Assembly: GCA_036971715.1 (NCBI GenBank)
Contig: JAVHJL010000005.1
Coordinates: 3,224,001 to 3,288,000, forward strand
DNA from: Arthrobotrys musiformis
Taxonomy: Eukaryota > Ascomycota > Orbiliomycetes > Orbiliales > Orbiliaceae
Direction: 5' to 3'
DNA: 64,000 nucleotides
Shown piece by piece: positions 1 to 13,033 of this stretch (the first letter of the stretch is position 1; every line of letters begins with the position of its first letter). The notes under the pieces were generated by a model. The model saw only the letters and a list, made by a program, of their open reading frames with translations, did no database searches and was not told where the DNA came from. The position numbers and the translations under genes were made by a program.

Positions 1-2090
1 GAGAGTTGTCTCGTACCCAAGGTGAGGTAAGAGCGAACTGAATTCATGGCTAGAGATTAAGCTAGGTCGAAGGGAAAGTGAGTTGCGAGCTGTTGGGTTT
101 TTTTCAGGTCGGGCTTGGGCTGGTCTCGGGTTGGTTTGGGCTATGTTTTGGCCTTGTCGTGAGCTAACTAGCCACAGTTTTTAGTACCGAGCCTAGGCTA
201 CGGATTAGGTCGCCGCTAACGAGTTGAGCTCCATGGAAACCTTGGAGTATGCCGATGCCCGGCGCTCGATTACGAAAGAGGAAGCGTAAATGTGTAAATT
301 AAATGTCGGTGATCCATACATAACGGTCACAAGACCATTTCGAGTGATCATTTCGTTGCTGTTGTGGTGATTTGAACTGCAGAGCTAATTAGTTGTGATT
401 CAGCTTGCATTGACGTCTATCCAGGTTTTGGCCAGCAGAAGACCTGGGATAGACAGTTCTATTTCCAGTCGCGAAACATGGGGTTTTCTCTTCTCGAGCG
501 GTTTTCCTATGCATATATCAAGCATTGCGGTGTATACATGTAACAGAGAATCCTTTGGAATTCGAACCAGGGAAACTTGAGAAATAGAACCCTGTTCACC
601 GAATTCGATCGAGCTTGTTTGAATTCTGCCCGCGAATGCACGGAGCCTTGCAGCCAAATGCGCATAACGCGAAATTTCTCGAATTCATGTCGAATGCTTG
701 CCGTAATTTCGGACAGCACGAATGCGATATATACTTACATATTTCCATAGTATGTCGAGGGCAAGCCGATCAAGCTTGCAAGGTAGTATCTCTGTGGCGA
801 CATCACTATCAGCTGTCCTCAAAGTTCAGCCATCTCCTTGGCTAAATAGAACGGCGCATTATTTCAGCATACTTACCGTAGTACTTGCGCGGGATGGATC
901 AAAGATCGGAATTTTAATTGGTTTCAGTTCACCTCGCTCGCTAACTAAATTTAGCTTGGGTCGCCAGGATATCTAGGCGGACGTCCATTTGATGAAAATG
1001 ACCTCTTGTATTCGTATCCGACCGCGGTCGTTGGTTGCGCGTGTCCATTCGTAACAGCGAGAGGAACCTGACAGGACAACGTACACCTGCAGGGCATCTT
1101 GATCTTGCATTTCAGGCGAGCTTTGACCTCCCGCCAAACGTGTTCCATCGCAGGATCCACGATCAGATCAGGCAGTATGGAGGAGGCAGAAAAAAGCTGT
1201 CGTCAGGCCCGGATGGGTCAATTTTTTTCGCACCTCTCATGTAACCAACCCAACCGAACTTCCGGATCTTCGACCCAAACTCGAAAGTAGAGTCGAAAGT
1301 TTCGTACGGTGCAGTAGCATCAACGGTTAAGACCAAACGGTCTCGCCTCATGCACCAGGCTGCACAATCCTAATCCTGGGGCCAATCACCAGGCCTCAAC
1401 CGAAGCCAACGTATGCATGACGGATTGAAGTGGTTAGAAGGCTGCATAATCCTACCGCCTAAAGATGCGATTTTGGTTAGGCCGTCCAAATCGGTCGCTG
1501 GAAGCCAAGCTTCGGTGAACAGGCTCTAGCTATGTGTAGCTAGCTGGTCAGCCCTGTTGCAGGACTTTCGGTGACAAAAAAAGCCAGTTCTTGTCGTGAG
1601 CTCTCGGATCAGATTTAACCCATCAACCACCCCAGCTGCAGAGGCAGAAGATAGCAGCAAAGTCAGCAACGATGCTTTAATATACTTGGGATCTTCCAGT
1701 GCCGTCCACTCGTACCTCATCGGAAGTGCGTTCGACACACGCAGGCAGGCAGTTAGGAGCTGGGAGGTCAGCTTTAGCTGCTGCTTTCTATATACCATCA
1801 CAGGAGGAGGTCATAATATCATAATCCAACAAGATCTGAGCTGCGCAAACCGCGCTATTCATTCGGAGGAGGAGCTGAGGGGTTGATTGATTGATTCGGA
1901 ATCAACAGAACCATACTTACCTACTTGGAATATATTGCATCGAAGCGAATCCATTCAGACCATCGACAGCTGACCATCGACGTCGGCCAAATCAGCAGCG
2001 CTGCAGTGGCACTGCGTTGCTGATTGGCGAGCCTCACACTACGACCACACTACCAACACATATTGACGTTAAGTTAACCGCTTCCATACA
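1..2090. other. Gene-poor stretch upstream of the first zinc-finger gene
   Basis: No reading frame here looks like a real protein: the open frames are short, overlap on both strands, have no recognisable motifs, and do not connect through good splice sites. The last few hundred bases (about 1800-2090) are likely promoter and 5' leader of the zinc-finger gene that starts at 2091. A broken gene or old repeat cannot be excluded. Confidence 0.5.
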
Positions 2091-5046
2091 ATGTGCTACA
2101 AGGAAACCCGGCACTGGAGCTGCGACTGTTCGCCCGCAGTCTACTACAATACATGCAAGGAGAACCCCTTCAAGAGTGTCGAGCTGTGCTATGTCTTTCA
2201 AAAGCTACAGAGCTCCTCGGGAGTCCCATGTAGCGATTGTACTGTCTTTCCTACCCCACCGTCGTCTCCGTCTGCCCGGATCCGCCAGCTCAAGGATGTC
2301 TTTGAGTCCCGTGCTGACGCTGTCAAGAACCCCGCCCCCACCCATGATTGTGCCCGAGGAGTTCGACATCGACGGGAATCGGTTGGAAAGCTCGACGAAA
2401 AGTGTACCGAATGCAGGATCTGGGGCCTCCCTTGCGACTTGAAGGAACCTCACTGTAAGTCATATTATATCATTATATGAATGCTGGCTTCCTGGCTCCA
2501 ATATATTATATATTATCTATACACCTCTTATCATTCTCATCCTTGTCACCATTTCCATATATATTTATATATCTCTTATAATCGTCGTCGTCTTCTTCGT
2601 CGTCGTCATTAATCCTTCGTCATCGTCGTCCCTTCCCCCCAACGAAACGGTGTAAGGACGAATCTTATACTGAGGGTTTTCCGCTTTTTCTATACTCCAG
2701 GTAGTCATTGCCTCAAAAATGGAACCGTCTGTGAAACAGCTAGGGAATGGCTAGGAAGGGTTAACGGGAAGACTCCGACCAAAAGCCGTTCTTCGTCTAT
2801 CTCTGTCCCCGAACCTCCTATGCCAGTCGAAGACCCTATCGCTATTCAAACGACCAATGTTCAAAACGCCAGCACCGAGCTTCAACAACTTATCGATGGG
2901 ACCATGCCTGCACCACCAATGGAGGACTACTCGATTCACCACAAGGCAACGGACGAAAGCTTGGCAGATCTTAAGAAGAACATTCGTGGATTGAGGGCTG
3001 CTCTTACACTTCTTGAGACTGAGAAGAAGGAGGCCAGCGAGGAACCGGAAGTTATTAGCAAGCCGGAACCCGTCAATGGCCAGGACTTCTCCGGTCTACC
3101 GCAATTTATGGACTTTTATATCGACAGACACAAAGAAAGACTTGGCTGGCAAGAACAAAACGTCGACTACGGCTACAGCAATGCCGACTTCGACGTTGGA
3201 CCGCTCGATGATTCGCCTTCACCTTTTATCAAGCGAGATGATTCTTCACCCGTGCCATTTTCTTCGGATGACCTCGTCATGGAATCGGTACCGGTAGAGT
3301 CTTTCTCTCCCGAGGAAGATCTATCCGTACCACAAGTGCCACTCGTTAATGATCTCAAATTCAGGAAATCTCTAAACGACCTAAATGCTACAAGCCGAAA
3401 GGTTCGCACAGCTGCTCAACAGGCTTACAGGAAACTGAAAGCCGTAGCCCGAAGCAGGAAGGCCTCGCACGCCTTCAGACGCTTCGTCGAGTCGCTCGGA
3501 AGTCTAGACAACATCCTGAGAATTGGTTCCCAAACATTTGAAATGCTTCTTGACCAACAGACCCCACACTCATTGATCGAAATCTACTGCTTCCTTCACT
3601 TCGCCTACGCCATGTCCCAAGGTGATACGGACCTCCTACCCAAGTCAAGCGAGCGAGAATTCCAGAAGGGACTTCTCGTTTTCAGGTCCTGCCTTCCATC
3701 TACCCCAGACTACGATGGAAACAGCCAAAGGGATATCTTCGATGAGATCGCTCATCATATGGCCCACGAGTTGGAATGCGCTTTGAGGTGGGCTAAGAAA
3801 CAGAATTTGACCCCAACAAGTTTCCAGGGATTGAGCTTGGAGGATGTCTTGAGACTCCACTCCCAGCGGGAAGATTCCTGCAACGGTGTCAATAATGTTA
3901 TGAATGCCACCATGATGCATGCTTCAAATATGACTGATGCTACACTTTTTGGTTCTGCTCCCGAATACTCTTGCAACGCCGTTGCCAGTTGGAAAGATGT
4001 TCAATCACTGAGAGTCTTCAGCGGCGTCTCAAGCTTTTTAACTGGTAAGCCACAGCCCCACTATACCAAGCTTCTGAATGTTTACTAACTATTTTTAATT
4101 AGGTTTAAATCGCTATGGATCTCCGTTCAAAGTATTCTCTGGTGAATTTTGCAAATCTATCGCCTCTGGTATCTACAAACATCCGCTTTACTCGAAGTCA
4201 TTCCGTCACATCAACCGACTCTTTGACGCCGACGAAATGCGAGATGCTGTCCATAACGGAGTTATCTGCAAATTCGATCGCAAACTCATCGCCCACGCAC
4301 CCGTTGCTAAGGTTTTGGACACTTCTTTGGAAATGCTCGATCTCGGATCACTGATCACACTTGAAGACTTTGTTGAATACGCTCGTGGACTCCTCTTGGT
4401 TGTCCTTCTTCCTTTCTGCGTAGCCAAGCTCGTTGAGGATGAACTCGTCGCTAGGTCCCAACAGCTCGTTCAACATCTGCCAGGAAACCTTCTTCGCAGA
4501 GTTCAATGGCCCGAAGGTTTCAACGCCCCTGTCAGGCCTGCCATGGAAGACAACGAATACAACGTTGTCGATATGGCACAGCCTATGCTTATGGACCCAT
4601 ACTACCCAACTGTCTCTTCACCATCCCATTGCTCTTCTGTTGAGCATATGGACTACGAAATGTACTCTTCCACTCCCGAAAGCACCCACAGCACCATCCA
4701 CTCCCACGCTGAAACTACATCCACTCCTCACACCTCTTCCTGCAGCGAAGAGGGTGATTCCCCCAAATGCAACAGCTCCCCTTCTACCCCATCTCTCGTC
4801 TGTCCAACATGCCAAAAGACCTTCACAAACAAATCAAATCTTGCCCGTCACGAACGTACAAAGCACACACCTGGTGCCGCTGGCTCCAAGAAACAACTCA
4901 GATGCCCAATTGCGGGTTGCAAAACCATGCTCGGCTCTGCTCGTGCAAAGGAAAATATGCGAACACACTTGAAGAAGAAACATGGCATCGAACGACCGGG
5001 GATGGAAGAGGTTAGATGGAGAGTTGATGTTATGGGGTGTGTATAA
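2091..5046 (+). CDS. C2H2 zinc-finger protein with Cys-rich N-terminus
   Basis: Three exons, 2091-2454, 2701-4044 and 4103-5046, give an 883-residue protein. The introns start GTAAGT and GTAAGC; the second has a perfect TACTAAC branch site. Two adjacent C2H2 fingers lie near the C-terminus, at about residues 803-825 (CPTCQKTF...HERTKH) and 837-863 (CPIAGC...RTHLKKKH); the second has the RAKENMRTH signature also found in the gene at 10211. The N-terminus is Cys-rich (CTECRIWGLPC, then PHCSHC across the first splice join). The middle is acidic and Ser/Thr-rich with no recognised domain. Start chosen at the first ATG, opening MCYKETRHW, a form common in fungal proteins of this kind. Likely nuclear and possibly a DNA-binding regulator; targets unknown. 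The first intron is long (246 bases) and holds CGT/TCT repeats. Confidence 0.85.
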
Positions 5047-7964
5047 TATTCTGTTCGATTCTTAGTAAGAAGGAGCAGGGAGTATGAGTTCTACATATAT
5101 CTACTTCCCTCACCTCCTCCTTTTCGATTCTTGGGTCAGTATACCTCTTTTTTATTCGGTATGACTTATTATTTTTTCCCTTTACCTGTTTAACTATCCA
5201 ACCTCACTATTATTACTACCCCTACTACGAACCCCCCTCTTATATATAGACGTGTGTATCGATATTGCGAAATATCTTATCTGCCTCCTTGTCATTTATT
5301 ATTTTACTCTTCGTTTTACCTCTTTTTTGTTGAAAGCTCCTTTGCCTTTGAGACTTTTGCCATGGGAAATGTTTAGTGTAAAACTAGGGCGGAAACAAAA
5401 AGACGTATACCTATTCGCTTTGTTGGCCTTTGGGTTGATTATTTTTGGTGTTTTTGTCCTCTTTTTTGATTTTAGTTTTTTTTAGCTAGAGAAATGACAA
5501 AAGCAGATACCTCTTTGTGGATATATTTTTTTCCTTGTGTAAAACTTGTAGTCTCGAGATGAGGATTTATACTCCCCCGCCAGGCCAGATGAGACCAGTA
5601 TATTTTGGAGAAAGTAAGACTTGAGGAGAGACATTCTCGGAGTGGGGCTGTGGGGTTTATAATTCTGCGGCACAGATCTGGCTTGTGCATGTGCATAAGG
5701 CTGTACACACATGCAGGTGCTTTCTGATTTTAGGGATGAATGTGACGATACGATCGGGTACATAAGTTGATGCCTAGGCCTCAACGGGCTAGAACTCAAT
5801 ATAGACCCCACTATCCACTGGAAATGTAAACGATTAAAATATATCTCTTTTTAGTTTTTTCTTTTAAAAGAGAGCAGGGAGGGTCATGGTGCCAACTGGT
5901 ACGGTCCGGTGGGGGTATCAAGTTAATATCAGGCGGTCCACACCTAAACATACGCATCATGCCGAATCCCGTCAATTCTGCGACTAGGCTATAGGGTTGC
6001 GGTTCCAAGCCCTTGGAACCTCCTCGGGAATCCGCGTCAAGCAGAATGCCTACGCATAGACCAGACCACTCGCATATGCGGGATTCCGATTGGCTCGTAT
6101 TACTGATGGCTATCGGAAGCTTGGTCCCGCAGCCTTGAGGTATGGGTTTTCCGGGTAATCGACGGAATGATGCTGCCGAACTGCGGCACGGGTAAGGGGT
6201 TCCAAGAGAATGGGAAATTTTAACCGGTTTTTCTATACAGAAATACAGGCCTATAGATGTATTGAGGCTACAATTCTTGTTTTTAACTTCGTGGTTTCGG
6301 AAGTCGGATTTGAACGGTTGACCGCTCGTATACTATCGTATACACGTGCGAAACTATAGGATGCCTTCGTGTACCTATACGAGCGGTGAATATTATTATT
6401 CGTGCAGACACACATATAGCTTTTCAATAGCTCTATCGGCCGGTATTGATACTGATATACATACAAGCGATCGGTTAGTTAATTTATATCTACTGTAGAT
6501 CGCGCCAGCTATGCAAGGATAGATCTTAGCTAGGGTCAACAAACCAGCGTACCAGTATCCTTTCCTCGAAAGTACCAACTCCCCACTCCGCTCATACTTG
6601 GCGAGCCACAAAATAAGTGTTTCTTGCTTTCTTTCGTTTTCTTTCTTTCTTTTCTTTTTGTCTTGGGTACACTGGGCTTATAAGTGATAGTTACCTACGT
6701 AACCCCACGTACGTGTCCGACCTACAGGAGTATACCCATGACCTACAATGCCCGTGGAATTGCTTTGAGCATCTATAGCTTACTGATGCGATGGCCTGTA
6801 TGCAGGAATTCACTACCCCACTGCTGCTTCCGTAATTTTCGCGATACACGCCATAGACATAAATCAACACAGCCGTAAAAATATGCACATACGCCTTGGC
6901 CAGCGTGAGCACGTGTGTTGATAAGTAAATGTACAATTAATTTGGTAAGAGTACTATTGGTACATAAAGAACCAGTCCCGTATGTGGGGAAATGTCCGAT
7001 GGGGCATGCCGAAGCCCCATGGCCGCACACAACTACTATACTAATGCTTCCAGCCCAAGAACTCTTGATAATTATAGCTCCCCAAGAACTATGCGCCCAT
7101 GACAAGATACCTCACAAGCCAGTGTTAGTCTTTATTTCATCATGGGCTCAAAACTCGGAAAGACCTTTCTGGCAGCATCCTGCTTGCGCCTATATATTTT
7201 GGAGCTAGACCAAGCGAAAATTCCGCCATCTAGCCGTGCCGAACCGGCCCAACCTCAGGATGTAGCCGCAAACTTCGTGTCGGATTTCAGGAATTCCTTT
7301 TTCTAGGCCTCTGATTAGGAACGGGATGAGTTGCTGATGTTGTCAGTATAGTCCCGGAGTGCTTTTTACGAAGTCGGACTACAAGTTTCATAACGTTCAA
7401 TTCATAGCACGCAGAACGTGACCACGATGGATGCTAAGTGTCCGCCTTTGTACGTATCGAAGAGACCGGGCTTCCTGAAATTATATATCGTATCTATGCT
7501 TTCTTTGCAAGGTTGTCATATAGAGTATGATTCCAAACTCTTGAAGGTTCCAAGCCGGATAAAGGTGTTCAGAAACAAGTATGTAGATTGATAGGAACCG
7601 GTAACATGAGAACGTTAAGACTATGGCCACATGACCGTTTTCGATGAGTTCGGACTTATCTTCTGCCTAGAGGGGTTGCAGTGCATATGATACGGTCTTC
7701 CGCTCGTATTGCCTTACTTCTTCGTCCGGTAATTTTATATATGGAGACTTTAGTCTTAGAGTTTTGAATGGCCTGAGTGGAACTATGGGTTAGATTCTAG
7801 GCATCTAGTTCTACCAGTGTAGTTGGATTTACCTCATGGCCCATTGCAGATGGCCAGGGAGCTTAGAAAATCATTATATGTCTGTGATATCTAGGTGCAA
7901 GACTCACCTCGTGATCTCCACGACGAAGTTATCCCTTATCTCTATAGGCTTGGGGCAACAACGT
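5047..7964. other. Long intergenic region between zinc-finger gene and secreted-protein fragment
   Basis: The first few hundred bases are T-rich and fit the 3' end of the zinc-finger gene. The rest has only short open frames without motifs. A TTTC/TTTTC-rich tract lies at about 6622-6660. I see no transposase, terminal repeat or RNA gene. Confidence 0.5.
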
Positions 7965-8363
7965 ATGTCTAATACATATGCCACCTTCCCTATTTATATC
8001 GGATTTTCACGGATTTCAGTACTAAAATTGACACTTGTCGTTAGTTGCGGTGCCTCTAGGAGGTCTTGCTCCCGCGTTAGTTGCGCCTGGAGTTCCGGCG
8101 TTGAACTTTGCAATGATGTAAGTCCACGTTTCAAGTTAAATTATGGGCCCGAACGTTTCAAGACGCATGACTGATCTATCGCGTTTTCAATACAGCGTGA
8201 CACCGATGTTCAAATGAGATGTGACAGAATCGCAGGTGCTGCAGATGAAATCAGGAAGGACTGCAACAAGCCAGGGTCATCCTTCGACTTTACATATGTC
8301 GTGAAGGGACAATGGTTCGATACCACCGGATACAACATCGTCATCCGTGGACACAATTGCTAG
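7965..8363 (+). pseudogene. Possible decayed small secreted protein
   Basis: An exon at 8196-8363 reads cleanly to a stop and looks like the C-terminal half of a small extracellular protein: spaced cysteines (QMRCDRIAGAADEIRKDC, then GYNIVIRGHNC at the end). A GTAAGT donor at 8118 and a CAG acceptor at 8193-8195 join it in phase 0 to an upstream frame that stays open past the ATG at 7965. The upstream part has a hydrophobic run (VLKLTLVVSCG) where a signal peptide would be expected but with no Met directly in front, so the 5' end appears mutated or starts on an exon I cannot find. I do not recognise the family and call no function. It may also be an intact gene with a misjudged start. Confidence 0.3.
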
Positions 8364-10210
8364 AGCTTGTATGGGATATGGGACAGCTATCCTGCCTTAT
8401 CTAGATTGTGACAGGGTCTAGGGTCATTGGAGAGCTATAATTAACAGGGGGGTGTTGGCCAATTGGCTGCAAATACAAAACAGCAAAAATATATCATTTC
8501 AATTCTGGCCTTTTCATTCTATGATATGAGGGCACATTTTTTTTCTTTCTTGAATTTCATTTATTTGCTTTATATCGGTTTGGCCTGCAGATTCCTGGCA
8601 GATGTGCAATCAATCCACTTCGCCGTACAGGGTAAATGTAGATAGTCCGCAGGCCGAAAATATTTCAAAAGAGCAATCAAGTTTAAAGCGCACCACAACA
8701 AAAAACCTGAACCTTTTCAAGGTTGATGGGACATCTTTGCTACGATGATACGTATCATTGATCTAAATCTAGCATATGCATTATGGCACCAGCAGTTAAT
8801 TACGTTGTGAATATACGTAAATATATATACTTAGATCTGATTTTCTCCGCAGGTGCGAGTTATGTAACATGGGTTATTTTTGCAGGGTGCCAAGAAAGGA
8901 AATGGACGAAAAGGGAAATGGCTTGTGCGACATCATGTGCGGCCCAACGTCGCAAAGCGGCGAACCATATGCCGGCCATGACAGTGTGCTGGCGGCCGTG
9001 ACGACTGTGACCTTCACAAGCGAGTAATTGCTTATGCAAAATCCCTTCGTAGGATTGGATAAGCAGCATCCCGCCGCAAGTGGCCCCATTTGGAAAAAAA
9101 TCCAGCTGCCCCCGTATATCATCCTGATAATTAAGATTTGAAGCCCTGAATATTTCGCATTTTGATGAGCTGTCTCTGCTGCATTCCTACTATTTCAGTC
9201 CGCAGGCCATAGCTCAGCTCGAGTTTGCGAGCTAACCTGCTATGCAGATAGCAACGCTAGAAAACCACGATGACACGTCCCCAGAAGTACAGAGAATGAG
9301 GCTCCGACCCTGGCCATGTCCTACGAGCCCTGACCAATCACCAAGACCCATGACAACACCATCATTTGGCCAATGAGGAAGGCTGTTTCAGTGTAGGACA
9401 TCGATGGCCATCTGGTATAAATTAAAAAATTCCAGCCAGGCCTTCACCCCGTTTGTCTCTCTTCTCGAGTCCCCATTGACCACAGGATACGGATATCACC
9501 TTACATATCCTCCCCCCGCCATTGCCAACTTCATAGTCACTCATTACGCTACACCTTCGAGGCACAGAATCTTTTATCTATATACACGTACGTTGTTAAT
9601 ACTCCGCTGGCGTCGAGGTTTTTCATTGAAAAAAAAAAACACGTAGACTACGTAATCTCCGCACACACGATCCTACTGGACTATCCTCCCTCCCAAGCCC
9701 ATTTGCTTCACGATCTTTTTTTTTTTTTTTTTTTTTTTCCCCCTACGAAGTTTTACGATCTTTTCACGCCAGCTTTATATACAACCTATAACGTATCTAC
9801 GATTTCAAGACCTTATACCCTCCAAGCAGTTAGCTGTTCGATCTTTCCAGCTCACAATCCCCGCGCCGCACAGAAAGCTCGACTCCTCGTTTAAATTTCA
9901 AAATCCTTTTCAGCCTCCCGCTCAACATCGAAACATCCCACGCAATTACCATAGCCTTACGACGAGTTTAAAAAATATAATTTCCTTTTAACGTCTCTCG
10001 AACTCGAACGAAAGTAGATTTCGGCGAGAATACCGTCACCACGTCGTCGTCCTCTTCGATTCTGTCCGATCGGGTGCCCGCACCGGACTAGCCTCAGCTT
10101 TCCAAACCGTCCAGCCGCCATCCGATATCCTTCCAACACAAATTAGCGTTTGTGTAACACGATACTTGCTCGAGTTCGAGGGCTCAAGCTACACGCATAC
10201 GACCGCAACC
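8364..10210. other. Intergenic region and promoter of second zinc-finger gene
   Basis: No supported gene. From about 9400 to 10210 the DNA is pyrimidine-rich (including a run of 23 T at 9716-9738 followed by C), as is usual for promoters and 5' leaders of filamentous fungi, and it leads directly into the zinc-finger gene starting at 10211. Confidence 0.5.
9716..9738. repeat. Run of 23 T in the promoter region
   Basis: An uninterrupted homopolymer of T followed by CCCCC, about 470 bases upstream of the ATG at 10211. Such pyrimidine tracts are frequent in fungal core promoters; its length may vary between strains or assemblies. Confidence 0.8.
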
Positions 10211-11567
10211 ATGGACCAAACGCTGGCGCCAGCGCTAGAAGAGACCTGGCCGTGGTACGAAAATCCGGATGAAAACCACGGGAGTGCTTTGTTCGGCTGG
10301 GGGTGGACCACTCCGGGTGAGGCTGAGAACGAGACCGGCTGGGGGGACGATCCCCATGCCAAAGCTTTTCGTAAATACCGTAATATGGGTGGCAGTTTTA
10401 GCTCGGACGGGAACACCCCAACCGTCTCAGAGTACGGCTGGTCATTCAGCGGTACTACCGAAATCGCTTCGAATTCGTTGTATTCTCCAGTTGAGACTGT
10501 GGGAATATGGGACTTCAGACCTCCCGCAGACGATACGCTAGATCCAAGGGTGCTGGACAATATAAAAGCCATGACCGGCGAATTCAAGAGCAGTAGTTCG
10601 ATAGACCCCACGGCGCCTATTCCGAATGTGCCTCCAGAGCTTCACATCGATAACGATTTTGAGGATATGGAAGAATTCGTAAACGGGGACTGGGACGGAG
10701 GAGACGTAGAAGATATACAGATAGCAGCATGCCCACCGCCATCGGCTGACCGCTCTGTAGCCGTTCTCGCTTCGCCTGGAAGGTATAAGAAATTGGAGCG
10801 ATTTGTTGGACGTTAGTTACACCCGTTTCCTCTTGCTACATCTACGCCTTGCAATAATTGTCTAACATTGTTCTGAAAATGCAGAGTATAGCGATACCGT
10901 ACCAGGATACAGCGAGATTGTGGATGCATCGGGGTTGGAATCGCAAGACGACCAACGGGGACGGCGGGTAAACCCTGAGCCTCGAGGACCAAGGCACCCT
11001 CACACGGTGATAGGGTCAGATAGCCAACGGAACTCCCAGCCGGGTAGAGATCTCGGAGCTGCAGAATACCAAAGCGAAGCGACCGAACGAAGTTACCGCA
11101 GTGAAAGAAATTTCGCGGTACCAAAAATCATAACCTCGCCACCCTCCCGGGGATCCCAGGGAGACTACCAAAAGCGGCAAAGAAGCAATATCGATACATC
11201 CCGGACGGCCCCTCAGAAGCGACCGCGCGCGCAGCGGTCCAACTTGCGGCAGCTTGAACCCAAGATGCAAGTTGGTACTTCTCCGCTCGTCTCGGAAAAA
11301 GACTATCTCCAACCGCCAAGCCGAAGCGGAGACCATGTCCCTCGTTTCAAAAACGGCGAGTATGTGTGCACCAAACCTGGTTGCAAGAAGCGATACAATC
11401 GGAGCGAAAACCTCTCCCGCCATGTTCGAATCAACCACCCAAAAAATGGGGAATGTGAACCTCTTACATGCCCCGAGTGCGGGGCGGTACGCGGTACTTG
11501 GAGGGCGAAAGAAAACATGAGGACCCACATGAAAAAGGAGCATGGAAAAGTTTGGGGATTTGAATAA
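10211..11567 (+). CDS. C2H2 zinc-finger protein, second copy of the type
   Basis: Two exons, 10211-10811 and 10885-11567, joined through a GTTAGT donor and a GCAG acceptor, encode 427 residues. The frame is open further upstream but without an ATG, so MDQTLAPALEETWPW at 10211 (context AACCATGG) is the likely start. The N-terminal half is acidic and aromatic-rich (Trp, Glu, Asp), as in activation regions; the middle is basic. Two fingers close the protein, at about residues 362-386 (CTKPGCKKRY...HVRINH) and 396-417 (CPECGAVRG...RTHMKKEH). The second finger shares RAKENMRTH and the following basic KKEH/KKKH with the gene at 2091, so the two are probably paralogs. Likely nuclear regulator; target unknown. 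Confidence 0.85.
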
Positions 11568-12589
11568 GCCCTACCGCTTGAACCTAATACGACTAGACCA
11601 ACGTTCGCATCAAAAGCATCAAAAGCTTTGCCTCGTCCACTTCATTCTTCCTTCCCTCCTTCCCTCCTCCCTCTTTTTTTTTTTCTTCTTCTTCTTTTTT
11701 TTTTTAATGACCACCCCTTTACCAGACCATGACCACCCTACTATCTTTAATTTCAGTTCTTCACAAGCTTTTGACTATGATTGCATTTTGTTGTTGAAGC
11801 CAGCATATACGTACACAGTTGAGTATTATCGCGATAGTATCAAGCGGAAACCTGATTGCATGTACACAGACCAGACATGTACTAATTACCTACGTCAGAA
11901 ATCATAAAAGTTATAGGAATGTTATTTTTGGTCTTTGGATCTTTAACGTGTGCGCACACCGCAAGTACTGAACATTTGTGTTTCCCAATGTTGGCTGCTG
12001 ACTCAAACCTTTCGAATTCCTCATGCCATCTGCACTAAAATTTGTCCCTGCTGAAAATATTATCGCCGAATTTTCAATTTGCCATTTCTTAGACGGACCC
12101 CGCTCGGTATTTTGCTTCAAAGCCCTGCTATTTGTGACTCCCCGCCCATAATTTTGAGGGCATATAGATATCCTTATCTTTACGATCTAGTACTATATAT
12201 AGCAATGAGATTTTAAAATTAGAGCACCATCAATTAGTAACAACGTACTATCGCCTTGTTTTAAAATGAACCGTCCATCTAATTGACACGATTTTTAACA
12301 GAAAAATTCAATACATTAAATTTTATATGTAGCCTCTCGCTCAGCACCCGCCTTATTTCTAGCCAAGTAACCTCTATAAATATCGGGGTTATTTCCGTTA
12401 TCGAATTAAAACGTGCATGTGCAATTGAATTTCGGCGCCGAGCTTCTAGTAGGTATAACGTAAACTGCGGACTCTTGGGGTCAAATGCACTGGCGAACAT
12501 AGAAACTCATTAGCCAATGATCCAGATCTAAACAGAAGTCCAAACTGCAGATGGAGATGAAGAATACTCACCAGAGTATATACACCCAA
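11568..12589. other. Intergenic region between converging genes
   Basis: Separates the zinc-finger gene (plus) from the small secreted-protein gene (minus), so it should hold both 3' ends. A CT-rich stretch ending in T runs lies at about 11650-11705. No supported gene. Confidence 0.6.
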
Positions 12590-13033
12590 TCAAGCCGCAC
12601 AAGGCGACGGAGAACCATTCAAAACCTCCCTCCAATTCGCATCATTCGGTCGAACAGCATGACAAAGAACCTTATCATTCCTCGACCAATTGATCTGCCA
12701 CCAATTCTGCGACCCGCCGTCACCGTGAAGTCTGAACATGCAGCTCCCGCGCTTGGGATGACACCATTTGACTCTACATTCCCTTTTACTAAACCCGGGG
12801 AAAATGTATGCGACGCTTTCACCGAATTCTACGCCGGCTATGGAGCCGTCGGTACAGTGGACTACTACGGGCCAATCGGCGAATCCTTCGCGTCTGACTT
12901 GTTCGATGATGTCCCTGGGGTCGAGGCCGTAGCGCACGCGGGGGTCAAAGGTGTCGCGGTAGGCCGATACCACGCTGAAAATCGCCATAGTAGCGATAGC
13001 GATGGTAGCCGTAAGATCTTTGAGGAGCTTCAT
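12590..13033 (-). CDS. Small secreted protein, family member A
   Basis: Single-exon frame of 147 residues. The first about 24 residues (MKLLKDLTATIAIATMAIFS, then VVSA) form a typical signal peptide, so the product should enter the secretory pathway. The mature part contains RYGLDPRDII, GFADWPVVVHC and, near the C-terminus, GDGGSQNWWQINW followed by LCH. These three blocks recur in the same order in the protein at 19124-19546, which marks the two as paralogs of one small family. Four cysteines could form two disulfides. No known domain or catalytic motif is recognised; an effector or surface role is only inferred from size and secretion. The ATG at 13031-13033 is the first in the frame. Confidence 0.7.
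   Translation of the reverse strand: MKLLKDLTATIAIATMAIFSVVSAYRDTFDPRVRYGLDPRDIIEQVRREGFADWPVVVHCTDGSIAGVEFGESVAYIFPGFSKRECRVKWCHPKRGSCMFRLHGDGGSQNWWQINWSRNDKVLCHAVRPNDANWREVLNGSPSPCAA

Noticed and set aside
541..600. B-box-like GGTTCGAATTCC on the minus strand
   Set aside because: No A-box or acceptor stem at the right distances.
1891..2453. 183-codon frame overlapping the first exon of the zinc-finger gene
   Set aside because: It is out of frame with the exon that has the splice donor and Cys motifs, and it lacks an upstream context of its own.
6285..6375. tRNA-like pattern on the minus strand (GTTCAAATCC with a GTATAC hairpin and GTTTCG/CGAAAC ends)
   Set aside because: No D-arm or A-box, the T-stem does not pair, and the length is too short for a tRNA; treated as chance.
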